64,000 bases of DNA from Centrapalus pauciflorus (GCA_020465985.1 JAANYP010003838.1:1172048-1236047), one strand, 5' to 3'. Counted from the stretch's first letter, positions 48,463-62,824 are shown. Program-made: numbers and translations. The notes: generated by a model not told the origin, from the sequence alone.

Positions 48463-51234
48463 ATTAAAATATATAGTATTTTAGAATATAGGGGATTTTG
48501 AAATCCAACATCTCGTGAAAGATTTTAAATTCTATAAACCAAATAATTTATAAAATTTCACAAAATCTGAATTCTACGAAACCAATAAACCAAATTACAG
48601 CTTAGTTAAAGTTAATAGTTAATTTAATTTTGGCATCACAAGTCATTGAGGGCTATTGCTTTCATGACTTTTGTATGTCTAGGAATATGTCCTTCAAAAT
48701 TAATATGGTAAAGATGAGTAGGTAACCTAATTTCTATGTGTTTAAATTAAGTGTAAACCACAACCTAAAAACCATTTATTACAAAATGGTTAATAGTAAC
48801 TTTAAGTAAAGTTAGACTACGGAGTTTACAATTGTATATCTAATAATACATGTTTGTCACTTAAGCCGATTTTCTCATGTGTATTATTAATAGTCAAATA
48901 AACAGAATCCTAACCCCACATATGTGCCAACGAAACAATATTTTACCATGTGGGTGTCAACTATACAATGCAACCTACTATAAGTCTATAACTGGTTATC
49001 ACCCATTTTCGTAAGATTTTACTGGTTATGAGTTTTTTTGTGCAAAAAATAAAAATCCCTTATTCACATTTTTGTATGACTTTGTACCACCAAATATAAC
49101 TAAACTAAGTTGTTGTCACTAAATTAAATGGGGTTTTTAGGTCTAAATTTAGAAAACGAAAAGCTAGTAAAAGACCACATCAAAAATAGATGTGGTTTAA
49201 AATTCATGGTATTGTAGTTGAAAAGTGGAAACAAAATAAACAAACTTTAAAAGCATGCTCCTTACGGACCATCCAAACCATAGACTTATGGCCTTCCTAT
49301 TTGTCCCCCTCCCCTTCCCTCCCCTCCCCTAATCAACATTCAATACTTTATCAAAACTAAAAAGTCAAATAATTTGATAAGTGTTGCTAAACTGATAAAC
49401 CAAACTATGACATAGCTGTGTATAGTTTAGTTTTCGGTTTTTAGACTTTAAACATATGATTTTTATAGGATTTTTAAATAAACAGTTGTATTAGTCCCGT
49501 TTGGTTTAAACTGAATCTAAAGTACGGAGAGGGAGAGAGGGGTAGGTTAGGATTCTTTTGTTTTCTACTAATAAAGTTTACTTTAGAGATTACTGACTTT
49601 TTATTCTTTTTAAAGCCCTTGCTATACCATAACATTCTAAAATCAATTAATATATAGCCTTCCGTTGTATACAACAATATGACGAGATATCCGGCGTAAG
49701 CCATCTTACCCAACGATATGGTCCATATGGATCATAAACAATAAATCACCCGCAACAAGAAAAATGTTATTTAAGACACACAAAAAAACAATAAATATAA
49801 AATATGTCACAAAATTACAAGAGTCAAGATACCCATAAATAGAAATGCACATTGTATAGATTTAACCGGTTCTTAACTCAAGCCTAAAAAGTTCTGTCCT
49901 AGTTAATCCTATAAAATTACAGTCCTAAAAAAGATTGTTTCCAGAGGGCCTGGTCAATGACGGAAAATCTAAGCCCAATTGATCCTAACCAGAGATAATC
50001 GGTCCGGACTTGATCATTTTTGGGACTACATTTTCTTAATCTAAATTTAGTATATGACATCTATATTAGAAATTTACATAATAAATAATAGTATTAATGT
50101 AATAATAACATAAACGACTATTAATTTAAAAGAAATATACTTAAAAAAATCTCAAATAAAATCAATAAACACAGCAAGCTAGAATAGTTAACTGAAAAAT
50201 GTCTAAGAAATACATCAAACTATAAATACATATTCGTCTTTATGGATTAATATTTCGACTTAACTTGAAGTCTTTAACTGTAAAATTCATCAATTATAGT
50301 ACGTATTATATTGTTAGTATATATAGTCACTTGATCTAATTTATACTTTCAAGATTATATAATATTATATACATGAATCATAAATTATAAATAGTATTGT
50401 ATATTAATAATTTGACTACATGAATAGTTTTTTTTATCAACCAATACATCTTACTTTATAAATTGGTTCTATAAAAAAAAATAGTTAAAAACTAAACACA
50501 ATAAATTAAACAATTAGTATGTATATAGAGATTTTGAGATCCTATTTTAGAGAGTCTTAATGCACTAAACCCACTAAATTGTTTTATAATAAAAATCAAA
50601 TCTGTTTAAGAGGGTTTTAATGTGCTCAATTCTTCTTGAGATCCTATTTTCATTTTATTTAATTAAAATATTAAAATAAGCTAGTACGTTAAGTATTTTA
50701 ATATAAGTTTGTTTGTATAAATTAATTATAAATTATATATAAAGAATTTAATGTAATATATAGCATTTTTCATAGTGTAAAAACTATTTTATTTATTTCT
50801 ATGTTTATTTTTGTTATTTTCCTTACCTCCTTTTATTGTTTATATGATCCTCAATGCTATCTATCAATCAATAGAATAAAATTTAAAAACATGTGGGATA
50901 CAAATCATTCGAACAATTCGTTATTTTTTATTTATATATTGTTTGTGATTACGACTGACCAAACACACACTACTATTTTAGCTTCAGGCATATAATATGA
51001 TTCAAAATGCTAATGATTTCTTATGAACTAAAAATTTACTAAAGTTAAATGATTACTCAACCAATCAAGATTGTTTGATTAAAACAATCAATTAATCAAC
51101 TTAAATACGGAATATAGTTGTTTATGTGCTTGTCTGAATGTCTGGTAATTGATTTCGGCCCAAATAAAAAGGACCAGACACTTTGGCCCAATAATTGGTT
51201 TCTAGGCCAGACGCCCAGACTCAAACAGTAACAA
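48463..51234. other. Intergenic stretch left of the large Helitron, no gene supported
   Basis: AT-rich sequence with scattered short frames (49474-49713, 50801-50995) that have no recognisable domain or splice context. A short AATTCTA/AATTTCAC repeat patch at 48490-48600 resembles MITE arms but could not be bounded. Confidence 0.4.
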
Positions 51235-51262
51235 CTAGTGTAATACCCGTGCGGTGCACAGG
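51235..51262 (-). terminator. Helitron 3' hairpin and CTAG terminus
   Basis: The plus text CTAGTGTAATACCCGTGC then GGTGCACAGG is the complement of the hairpin and 3' terminus that signals the end of rolling-circle transfer. Base 51234 is A on the plus strand (T on the minus strand), fitting insertion between A and T. The family differs from the smaller Helitrons here, whose hairpin is CCACGTAATACGTGG. Confidence 0.8.
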
Positions 51263-51438
51263 AACACGTCGTATGCCAATAAACTAAGTTTATCGTATAA
51301 AACCTTATCATATATAATCATTCAAATACCGGAAGATGTCTAATCACATGCTAAAAATAAACAATTACTTCGAACATAACAGACATCAACATAACAAACA
51401 ATTAGAAAAGCATGCAACAACAAAGAGTTACTGAGTCA

Positions 51439-52589
51439 TCAATCCCGCAAAAGCTTTTTAATAGTCTCTGCTTCTGGCATCGCAGGTTCGAAAACTGTCT
51501 TCGTTAGATCCGTCGAGAATAACACATTAACTGACACGTACATAAATTATAAATAACAACTATTGTAATCTGAATAATATATATTAATATGGAATTGAAT
51601 TTATAAGAATCACATTACAACTTACCTGAGTCGAAATGCATAAGGGTAACACGCGAAACAAATATTATAGAGTTTGTGATCATAGCACGATAGAATTTCA
51701 CATGCTCCGTATGTGGCGTGTCATACAACTTGATCTTTATTGCATATCCCCTATACATGCAATTTGTATGATTACAAAAAGGGAAAAAAATGTCATTTAA
51801 TCTTGGGTATAAAAGATAATACTGGGTATAAAATGAAATGCCGAGAAAAGAAAAAAAATAGACTTACGTGTCATCCTGCAATAGAACTTCAAACGAAGAG
51901 CTCAAGTTTAAATATGACGCACTAAAGCGACGACCATATATGATTTTGCCAACAACATCTAACGTAATACAATACAAAAATTAGAAGACTAACGTTACTC
52001 CGCATTATATGACCAAAGAACAAATAAAATAATGAAGCATAGTAAATGGTACAGACATACCAATCATCAGTTGGGAAGTTGTCGTCTTCTGCACAAGCGT
52101 TTTAATTGAAGGTACCAATGGATATAAAGGAACCATACGCTCGATAGCAATCGTAACAGGTACAATAGTTGTTTTCTTACCGAAAAGTATATACCAATCA
52201 GAACGTAAAAAAACACACGATCTATATCTTGGATATTGATGAAATGTCCCTTCAATGTTGAAACAGTGCAAACTAAACACACCACCCGCGAAGGATTGCC
52301 ACATGTGTAGATGCATCAACTTAAATGGGACAACAACTGCCATTTTCTGTCTCTGTAATACAATGTATTCGTGTTGCGCTTAGATAATAAAAGTAAAGTG
52401 TTACAACATAAAGGTAACATAAGTATCTGTGGAATAGTTATGACTTACATTTTTATCAATGCAAATTAATAGCAATCTGTCATTTTGATCGTCTTTCCAA
52501 ACAAACTCAACTCGAAGGGCAGTTATATTCCAACATCCATGGGGATGATTAAGGGACGAAAAAGCATCAACCGTCCAAATATCAACCAT
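51439..52589 (-). CDS. Helitron-borne OB-fold-like protein (second RPA-type gene), at least 5 exons
   Basis: Exons 52449-52589, 52061-52352, 51868-51958, 51626-51750 and 51439-51530 join in phase with GT-AG introns: 246 residues from the ATG at about 52589 (plus or minus 1), ending ETIKKLLRD then TGA. The frame is open a little further upstream (ICSYPFLIM), so an earlier exon is possible. The order FAGGVFSLHCFNIEG, then QYPRYRSCVFLRSDW, DVVGKIIYGRR, EVLLQDDTGYAIKIKLYD resembles DUF223/RPA70-like OB-fold pairs: an OB barrel, a D-V-x-G start of the next OB, then a strand ending in a -KIKLYD- type motif. That assignment is inference; no zinc-binding cysteines are present. It lies about 0.4 kb downstream of the RPA1-like gene on the same strand. 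Confidence 0.65.
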
Positions 52590-53007
52590 TATCAAAAAAG
52601 GATAGCTGCAAATGTTCACGGCCGGTACTATAAGTTTCCAACAATGTTAAATAAAGATCATAAGTAACAATAAAATAGCAAGGAACATAATAATAATTTA
52701 GCGAATAAATGTATAATTAGGATTATTATACTTGGAGTTAATGCGACACGGAAACAATAACATGTATGTACGATCAAACAATGTATCACGATGGTGTGAT
52801 GTCAATCTAAATATATACAACACTAAAAACAGTTGATATCATAATCATGAATGAAATTCACAGTATACACAATAATAATAACTTACAAGGCTAAAAGAGT
52901 CTGAAAATGCTAAAAAAAGGCTTTAAGGAAAATACAAGATAAGAATTCGTGATACATAAGTAAATGTCGTTTAAAAAGCGAAATAAATAATAGCGCGGAC
53001 AACAGTT

Positions 53008-55200
53008 TCACGACGTGTCTGAGGACAAAGTCGGCTGATGATGTAGCATTGATTCATCGACAGAAGTTTCAGATGGAGCAGAAGTTGAACTGCTGTGCAT
53101 TCTAGTAACACCAATTGATGTATAAGAATCTGATGCATGATCATGATGTAATGGACATTGTGTTACTTGAGAATCATCGAATGAGGTATCTTCTTCGTTA
53201 GAGCTGAGTATTGAGGTGGATGGACACGATGATAACAAAGATGATTTGGGTGCACGAATGGAGACAACCGATTCATAGTCACCATGATACCTAGTAACTG
53301 TAAATCGACGAATACAATGTGGCCGCAAATTGAATTTATCTACTTTGATATCAAGGACCACGTGACGCGCACACAACGCCTCAACAAAGAACCAATATAT
53401 CCAATCCGGATCTTCATTGCCCTAGTCCACGTAAAGTTAATTAGCAAACACCAGTATAACAGTGCAGAATAGAGTACCAATTTTATGATTTTTGAGTAGC
53501 TAACCTCTTTAAGACTTTTAAGAATCAACTCACTTGCAGTAACACCAACCATGTTCGATGCATCGGTGTTAAATAGGACACAACTCATCTCATGTGTGTT
53601 GTCCGTCAACCGAATCACCAATTTATAACTATAGGAAACATAATGTATAAACAAAAAATGTCTGTCAAATCGGGAACAATAACAACATGAACCTTACGCT
53701 TGGCGAGGGTTCATGACATGCTGCTTGCAAGATTCACAATAATAACGTCGACCACTCAGTGTCGCCTTTTTATAACACCGTGTGCACTGAATGAACTTCC
53801 AATCATTTGATAAATCGATGTCAATCAACGTCCCAGCGAGAGTAAAAATTTTCCCCTAACATAAACAACGTACAACATAAAATAACTGTTACCCGAACGT
53901 GCATAGTAACTAATATTACAATAGTACCTCATTAACTCCATCATCCAATCGCTTATATATGTCTTCAATAGGTATGATAGAGGTTGTCTCTGTTATGGGT
54001 ACGGTGGGTCCAAAGGTAATAGGTCGGACAGGGCTATAAAAAATAGTTGTATAAATTAAAAACATGAACATGGTGACCAACATGTATTTAACAAACAACC
54101 CTTAAGGTACTGAGATCACCCATGATGATAACCAATAACTTCTGGAATTTGGAGGTCTACATATAAATGAGTTGCCGACGTCGTGCTCAAGTGTGGAACC
54201 CCTTAACAAAACCCGTAAAATCTTAGCGTTAATATGTACACATTAACGTGAAAGAATAACAGAAAAATAACATGGTTAAAGAAACATACGTTTATATGAA
54301 CGGACAGTGCAACACGTAATCACAACAACAACATTGGCATGTTGTTTTTCACGAAGCATGTCATCAGTATATTTCAAGGCTGACGACCCCCATAATGAGA
54401 CGTCCAACATCGTGTCACTGAAAGCAAATAACATTTAAAAAATACAAAATGAAACAATGTATACATGGATAAGTATGAGGATAAACCAAGTGAGGTTGAT
54501 ACCTCATATCCGCAATCACAATTTTACGAAGAGCAGATGCAGGACTTCTTATAGTTCCAGATTTTCTTTCTATAGGGTTCCACTTACGAACAACCCCTAT
54601 AACATCTGAAAAAATAAGAAGTAAGGAATGAAACTTTTTCCAAACATAGTCAAGGACACATCACGTAGGCTCACAAATAACGACACCTGTTAAGTACGTA
54701 TCATCGTTAACGCGCGTACTAATATTGTCGAACGGGAGAAACTCGAAAGCATAGCGTCGGAACACATCATCACCGACACCCGACTGTAATGACACAGTCG
54801 TACACGCGGCAAATTGAATTAAAAACTCACGATGTAGAGGCCTATATTTAGACGTGTAATTAACAACACTGACACGACTGATCTTGTAAACATGTCCCTC
54901 GATGATAGAATCCGTAAACTTGTCAATAATATACTTCGGGACCAAACCATGAATCATTGAGCGCTATAAACAACAAACAAAGAAATTTAAATAGTCAACA
55001 ATATAATTGATATGCCTGTTTAACGTACAGTAAAAGAAATCACATACCCGCTCGTCAACTAATATCATATTTAGCGACAATTTCTGATCATTACGAGGAT
55101 TATACGCAGTCCAAACCCGTGACACCATGACAACCAGACACCATTTGTCAGTTACCAATGGAACCAAGTCAGCAATGTACGATCTACTTGAGCGCGTCAT
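53008..55200 (-). CDS. Helitron-encoded RPA1-like single-stranded-DNA-binding protein, 9 exons
   Basis: Exons 55048-55200, 54687-54963, 54503-54605, 54290-54417, 54120-54201, 53928-54033, 53698-53855, 53505-53628, 53008-53421 keep phase throughout: 1545 nt, 514 residues. Order: an N-terminal OB fold (MTRSSRSYIADLV ... KWCLVVMVSRVW), a second OB starting DVIGVVRKWNP with LDVSLWGSSA and NVVVVITCCTVRSY, then a C-terminal Rep_fac-A_C-type OB with a C4 zinc ribbon (C307, C310, C323, C326 in CTRC ... CESC). A Ser/Thr-rich tail follows. This is the RPA70-like (DUF223) protein that many plant Helitrons carry, thought to protect single-stranded DNA in rolling-circle transposition. The ATG at 55200 is 50 bp past the RepHel stop. 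The GTG two codons upstream in another register was not used. Confidence 0.9.
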
Positions 55201-55250
55201 CACTCCACGTTAACTACACATATAATACCATTCATAAACCAAAAAGGGAG

Positions 55251-58200
55251 TTAACATTCATATGGTAAATCCCTTATAACGTTAAACACAACACCATACA
55301 GATTCACATAAGTAATACCTTGCGGGAGATTATAAAACACTTCCTTATAAACGACATTTTTTGTTAATGTGTCAGGACATTTGCCTCCATTATCAATATA
55401 AAAACGTAGGCCGTTGCGCGATGTAACTCGAGATGCAACAACATACAATTGACCATGACTAAACACCGGATGTTTTAAATAGCCACAAACAGATTTGAAC
55501 GTTTGTCCTTGACTCTTATTAATTGTCATTGCAAAGCAAACCTTTACAGGGAACTGTCTTCGCTTAAAACGAAAAGGCCAGCAAGTATCAGTGGGCGTCA
55601 TATCAATCCTCCCAATAAACGTTTTTTCACCAACATGAGTTCCAGTGATTATCAATGCTTCAAGGACCAAACGACTAATCTGTGTTATGATTAACCGTGT
55701 GCCATTACAAAGTCCCCGATTCAAGTTTATATTACGCAATAACATGACAGGTGCGCCAACCTTTAACTCAAGGCTATGATTTGGGATCCCAGAAAACTTC
55801 AGTGTGTTAAGAAATTCAAGTGGGTACATAACATGCATCTCATCCAGATTACCTGTCGTTGGGCATATATCATCAGCACTCAGCAAAACATGCATGTCAC
55901 CGACCATATGCCCAAGAATATGTGAGTTGACCTCATCAACAGAGTCATTGGTTGGACAAAGTATACAACGCTCTTTAAGATACTCAAAATCAGTAATGTG
56001 ATTTAGCAAATCTGGATATGTAGCAGTAACAATTGAATCAATCGGGTTATCAGACATAGGTATCAAAAGATCATTTGGAATAGAAATCCATTCAGCAACA
56101 GATTCATCAGGTAATGCAGTTGTACGAAGTTTGCCATCACCCAGCTGTAAAAGCCATTTGTTAAATTCCATCATTTGATTGTAATCCAAGGTAGAAAGTG
56201 ACGGATCACGAAGTCGCATGTTGATTGACAACACAAAAATTCGACAGACATCCCATATTCGTGCTGATTTGTTTATGACAGACGAAACAATTTCACTCCG
56301 GCTTGCATTGGGTATAACAGGCAATACCTGTCGAAAATCACCACCTAAGACGATGACCTTTCCACCAAAAACCTGATTTTCAGCACCTGGCCGATCAAAT
56401 TTACACAAATCCCGTAATGTTCTATCAACGGCTTCAAACACATGACGATGTTGCAACGGGGCCTCATCCCAAATAATCAAATCGGACTCTCTAATCAAGT
56501 AAGCAAGTTCTGACACAATATCAATCCCACAACACGAATCACTATCAACATCAACTGGGATACGAAATCGTGAGTGTGCAGTACGACCTCCAGGCAGCAA
56601 TAGCGACGCAATCCCAGATGAAGCAACTGACAATACAATTTTACCAATCGACCGAATGCAAGCAATAAGGGTCGTCCATAGATATGTTTTACCAGTACCA
56701 CCACTACCATACACAAATACAACTCCACCGTCAGGCTTTTCAGTACACATCATTACATAATCAAATACCTCTTTCTGTTGATAAGTTAACCCACAATACA
56801 AATCCTCGAAGCGAGATCGTTCCACTCGCATGTCATATGTTCTCTCAGCTGCAAGTAAAGAATTCATTGTCACTCCTAATAAGCCTCGATCAATTTGTGG
56901 AAGATCTGGAAAGTCTACCAATGATCTATTGCTACCATTAAGGATCTTTTCAATTTCAATCAATGTGTAATTTTCAATCTCAGCATCCGTGAATAACACA
57001 TCATTATTTTGTAACAATCTACATTGAGTGTAAACCACGTCTTCCGACAAATAAGGTAAAGCATCTCTAAAGACTCGCTCATGATCAGATACCTCACAAA
57101 ACAACAATATTGCGACAAACAGTTCGCGAAGCTGATGCCCTAATTGCCATTGTGAAGCCTGGCGTATTGATTCGACCCATTCAGTATCATCCCCTAACAA
57201 ATTAAACGCCTTACAGGCAGACATGTACGTCGGGTACTCAACACCATTGACTGTGCGTATGTCTTTAAAGCATTTCGGGCCACGTACAACATTTAACAAC
57301 ATTCGCAAATAGTAGCGCTGACCCATAGACGGACTAACATAATATATGCGTCCAATTGTAGTCCCACTTTTGCGAGGGAACCATGCTTTTTCATTTTCAT
57401 GCCATGTAAAGTATGTAGGAAACTCTGCATATGTAAGACTGCGTGCATCTGGATATAGTTGGTTTGCCGTCATCCATTCTGTAAATTTTGACTTGCTAGA
57501 GCCCTCTCGTTCAACAACATCAACTACATTGTCCCCATCACCAAAGTATACTCTGTTACAACCCTCTTCATGAAAAGGAAGCCTCTCAACAGCAACCGAT
57601 CGATAATGCATTTCAAAGCCAAACAACTTCCAACATGCTTCAGAAGCAGAAATGTAACGACAATTAAGGTATGCTTCAATTTCATTATCAGCATGGACAA
57701 GTGATTGGAAAGCTGTTCTATTATTTTCACCCTCAACAACCACGGTCGCACGATCAGGTCCCTTATTAAGGTAGTTGAACAAATATTTCACCAATGTCCC
57801 ATGGCTACACCATTCAACATTGATGTGGCAGCCATATTTCACAACCAAATCAACATTGTGTGGAACAACCCATCGGTTATCAAGTCGTATTTCTTGGCGA
57901 CCAACTCGAGCATTGCGTCCATTATCTGATCGTTTGTAGCGTGGCCATCCGTCGCGTTGAATAATAGTTTCACCACAAAAGGGTTTCGGGTAATTTTTGG
58001 TACAACGATCCTTAGACATACATGAGTTCGACATATTCAACATGCCGCATGGCCCATGCATCATGTGAGTACGAACAACGTCAAATGCAACGGGGTCAAC
58101 TAATTCAGAAGGTAACTCAGCAGATATGAATTCATCGATTTTCTCAGGGGACAATATCTTATCCTCCGGTTGTAAGAAAATAAGACAATGACAATGCGGC

Positions 58201-60806
58201 AAACCGCGTTTCTGAAACTCAATTGTATACATAACTGCAAAAAAAAGATGTCATATAAATAACAGAATTGATAAAAAAATTATGAAATCCAACGTACAAT
58301 ACATACCTGCCTTGACCCGACCAAAATGGTTTTTCTTTTTTATATCTCGCATCAATTCATCGAGTTTAATCTTAAACATACGTGCAATGATATCTGGTCG
58401 ATCGGACGTCAGTTGGCCAGGTATCGCTGAATCCACATGTCGTTTAATCTCTGGCCATTGCGGGTTACATGTCATCGTCACAAGCAAATCGGGAGGACCG
58501 GCCCACCGGCAAATTGCCATTGCATCTTGATATTGCTGCACCATATGTCTAGGCCCTCCCGTGAATGAGGATGGCAATACAACCCTTCGTCCGACAAACT
58601 GACAGTTAGTGTCACCACTAATAATATGATCATGCAAGCCATTATAAAGCTCTGATCGGATTGTGTGTTGGTTGCGCTTATACCAGTCTAATTCATGTTC
58701 AAGAACGGCCGCATAGGCATCAACTACGAACGTATGAAACAGTCGACCACCTTTATGTAGCGTTTTTCCTTCGTTAAGTCTATGTTGTAATCGAAAACAA
58801 TAATACTCTCTCAAGCTGACGAATTTTCGCTTCGCCGTTTGCGGAACATTTAAAGGGATGTCAATACTAAACCCGTCCTCCCCATACGGAAAAAGTAACG
58901 GATACTGCATTGGCATGAAGCTCGGATGTAATTCTGAAATTCGCTTAACAACACCACTACGCTCCTCAACAATTACATCACGCTGGTCGGTAGGATTGCC
59001 ATCACCTGGAATCAGTGCAGCCACTTCGGATGCAGTCGGCAGGTTATATTGTCTACCATCGGTCTTGCGTGTTGCAAGCAACCGAAGGGAGACTGGATGT
59101 AGCATTGAATCATCAAACCTCTCCTTAACCATCCTAAATATCTTAACTAATATGTTACATCCATTAAGCATCGATATTAGTTCCTCAACCAACGTACGCA
59201 ATATAACATCATCAGCATTTGAAGAAAGTCGTTGGTTCAAAGCATGTAACCGGTTATCTACCTCATGTTCAGTATCATATATATACAACTGAGCAAAGCG
59301 AGGCCGTCCATCAGGATGCGTAGGCAACAATGATCCGATCCGATGATGGTTGTGTCCGTTTAACCGAAATGTATAAGGGCCTCTCCCATCGTTGATATCT
59401 CTATGTATAATTCCACCTGTTGAGGTGAACGCAAACATTGCATTTAGTACTTTGATGTTGGCACGAAATACCGTGGCACGTCGACCCCCACGATAACACA
59501 TCAACTCTTCTAGCAACGTTGGACCGTCAAACAAATACGGCAAACGCACCTTTCCTTCACTACAACATAATGAGAACTTTGGGTTTCTTGGGTTAACACT
59601 TTTTAATGTACGCTCACCATACCATAACATAGCAAAACAATGCATGCATGTATGCGATGCGTCCCCGCTATCCCAAAAAACAGTTGTCCGGCCTAAAACG
59701 ATGTAACGAAGAAAAAACCATAAGATAGTAGATCAATGTCAAAAGGCAACAAAAACCACCAACATAATGAAATTTAGCTTACGATGTTCGTGCACACGTT
59801 CAACGGCAGAAGCAGCAGTCATGATATTGGTATGACCATTATTCAAATGGAAGTCGTCATGTTCCATTCCCAAGTGCATTGTTTCATCAACAATTGAACC
59901 AGTAGAACGGACAGACGTATTAGAAGGTGTATGAACACGATGAGGACTTGTAAAATTAACCGGGGTACCATTCGCATCCACAACAGTCCTTGATGACAAT
60001 ATTAATTGTGGTGGTGGCATACTTGGTATTGGAGCACGAACAATATCAGAAGGCACACCTACGATTATATATTGATGAGACAAAACACATTAATATTACA
60101 AAACACTGCATGAAATAGGCAGATTGAAAAGATTATAAAGATTAGGAAGCTAACATGATTGTATGCGATGTCCATTTGTTGGAACCGAACGATCTGTATG
60201 GGCAGAGTAGGAATCATGCACGGACGATACAACAGTGCGCACATCAGGCGAAGAATTCACTGAACGGCGAGGTCGTCCCGGACGGCGTACGGGCTGGACC
60301 ATGCCACTGGACGACAAACTAACCGTTTGCCGTTCACGATTTCGTGATTCATGCAATGTCATGTTAACCGGACGGGTTCTTAAAGACGGTCGACCAGGCC
60401 GCCTTCTAACACGAGATTCTCCAACACAAGTAAATGTTGGCCCGGTCATGGGACACGACGTTCTATTATAAAGGCCCCCTACATTAGATCTATTTGTTAT
60501 GTCACTCAATATTTGCGGGTTATGAGTGGATGAAGACATATGTTGGTTGTCGATTAACATAGAACACGAAACGATTTGAGACTGACCATTACACGCTATT
60601 GGAGGAGAACACGTAGAAAATGGCAGTGAGGTTTGGGGTTCATGCACAGACGGACCAACATTCATGATGTCACCTGACAATTGCACAACATGTGCCGCAG
60701 AATATGGGGTTTGGGTAAATGTACACAAAGTAGGTGTATTAGTCTGATTGAATGGTACTGTCACATCATTTGCTGCGTATGTGCTGTCGGTTGACCAACA
60801 TGCCAT
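55251..60806 (-). CDS. Helitron RepHel transposase (HUH endonuclease plus PIF1 helicase), 4 exons
   Basis: Exons 60155-60806, 59783-60058, 58307-59692 and 55251-58234 join in phase: 5298 nt, 1765 residues, no stop or frameshift. Residues 1-310 are low-complexity S/T/P/N-rich with RRPGRP AT-hook-like repeats. Next comes a Helitron-type zinc finger (WDSGDASHTCMHCFAMLWYGER), then the Helitron-like N domain. The Rep HUH motif PHCHCLIFL has H785 and H787. The two-tyrosine site is Y922 and Y926 in KYLFNYLNKG. PIF1 helicase: Walker A GSGGTGKT (1281-1288), Walker B IIWDE (D1361, E1362), GGDFRQVLPV, and NKSQGQTF near the end. All catalytic residues that I can check are present. The gene should nick, unwind and transfer one strand. 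The start is the first ATG of the longest upstream frame, but exon 1 is composition-biased and less certain. Confidence 0.92.
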
Positions 60807-62324
60807 TGTAAAAAACTACAACACATGAATACATACATTTAACATGAAAGTAACAAAATACTGTTAAATACATCAAGTAAGATAACTCAATTGTCACAAC
60901 ACACAAAATTTAAGTCACGAAAATCTAAAGAATAATAACAGTCATAGGTAAGTAATAGTAAACGTACAAATTAAAATGATAAGTTTTTTCTAATATTCGT
61001 AACCATACAAGGTAACATGAACATTTTCGTATACATTAAGACTTTTTTTTATCAAGTATTGATAGTTAGTAATTCATTAAAAAAACATACTGCTAAAATC
61101 GAGCTTTATAATTGATGAAAAAGGTTAAAATATAAAAGAATAATAAGAGTTCATACATACGTACTAATTACAATTACAACAACACAGTGGCATAGAATAA
61201 TGAATAGTAATACTTGTATGTAAGAAATATTAAAATACATTTTCTAAAATTAATAGTTTAAATAGTACATAAGATAGGAAATTGGAAAAATGAGCATTTC
61301 TATTTGTAATAACTATTGAACCATCGAGTAATTATATGTAAATATAAAACGTAAAGAATAAGCAAGTATTAACATTGACATGCAATAATAATATAACATG
61401 ATATATTGACATCGTCATAATTGAAGAGTTTAATATTGCACCAACATCTAAATGGAATAAAATCACATACAAGGGTAATCATACAAGATAGTGTATATCA
61501 CAGAGTTTAGTCGTGTGACTTAATGCAAAATTGTGGATACACTCGAGCAATCCAACAATGATTGCGTAGAATTAAAGTTTTGATATGGAAGACAGTAGTG
61601 TATGTCACAAATTCCACTAGTATTGGGTGATGAGAATTCATGATTTAGTCGATACCATTCGCTGGTTAAGGCAATACTCCCAATATTATAATAAATTACG
61701 GATTTAGTCCGCCGAGTATTTGGTATTGCTAAATTTTCTGAAAATAACTATCGTACCTGTTTGTTTATCACAGTTTTAGAGCACATACTTTTCTACTTGT
61801 TTTATTTAACATAACTATTCAGAACATTATATTTTATTTAAAATATTACTTTTACGTATTTGTTAATTATATGACACATACAATATTAATCTGGTAAGTA
61901 TACTTAAATCATCATTTGGTTCTTTCAAAGAAAAAATAAAAATGATTAATATATTAAATTGTAAGTTTTTATTTAAATTTCATGAATTGACTGGAAAAGT
62001 AAATGTACATTATATACAAGGAGTTGGAAAACAAAATGTAGATCTATTAAGGTAAAAAGTCTATGTTAATACCTGACAATGATATTATGTTTACTCCATA
62101 CATTTTCAAAATATGTACAGTATTCACGGCATTATATTTTGTAAACATAATTATATAAGGTTGTTTGGAAAATGAATTAATTGTTTATCCGAATATGAAG
62201 TAGTTTACAAACGTAAGACAATTATTTATGGGAAAATAGGAGGGAAAAGAAAGTTTTGGATAAAGGGGAGGCCGTCATGCGACGCCTACTGTTCTTCTTT
62301 AATTATACGTATACGCAAAATTAA
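60807..62324. other. Helitron 5' non-coding region
   Basis: About 1.5 kb of AT-rich DNA upstream of the RepHel start. There is no supported ORF. It probably holds the promoter of the transposase; a clear TATA box could not be chosen among many AT runs. Confidence 0.45.
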
Positions 62325-62759
62325 GGGTAAATTACAATTGTCGGCCCTGTGGGCATATACAAATAATGGTTATCGTCCTTTTCACAAAAAATTTACAATT
62401 TTAGTACATATGGTCGGCAATTTGTTATGCTTTTGGTCGTTTGACCTCTCATTTTGTAAAAAAACGACCACGTTGGCCTTTTGGTTCTGTTTCAATTTCG
62501 GTCGCTAATAATTGATTTTCTTTTTTATAGTATATCTAAGTACTTTTATTCGATCATTGTTGATTTAACATGGACTTTTTATTATTATTACTACAATTTG
62601 CCTAAAGTAATCGTTTTTAATATAGTATCTTTTATTTTATTATAATTATAATTATTATTCCACATATTTACTTGAAATAATATGAAAAGAGATTTTTTTT
62701 ATTATCTTCAATTTTTATAAATTCGAAAACATTAATCGAAGATAATCGTATGTATATAG

Positions 62760-62824
<65 letters not shown>

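Noticed and set aside
55214..55326. A RepHel-RPA fusion protein made by splicing around the RepHel stop
   Set aside because: The best donor and acceptor give an immediate in-frame TGA before the RPA ATG, so the splice does not create a fused frame. Only an alternative-transcript idea remains.
58858..59292. 144-residue plus-strand open frame, plus other plus-strand frames over 55503-60471
   Set aside because: They are antisense shadows of the well-supported RepHel exons and show no domain.
62740..62770. Possible Helitron 5' TC end near TATAGATAC
   Set aside because: It lies inside the core of the TIR element at 62325-63368, so the similarity to a Helitron end is probably AT-rich coincidence.
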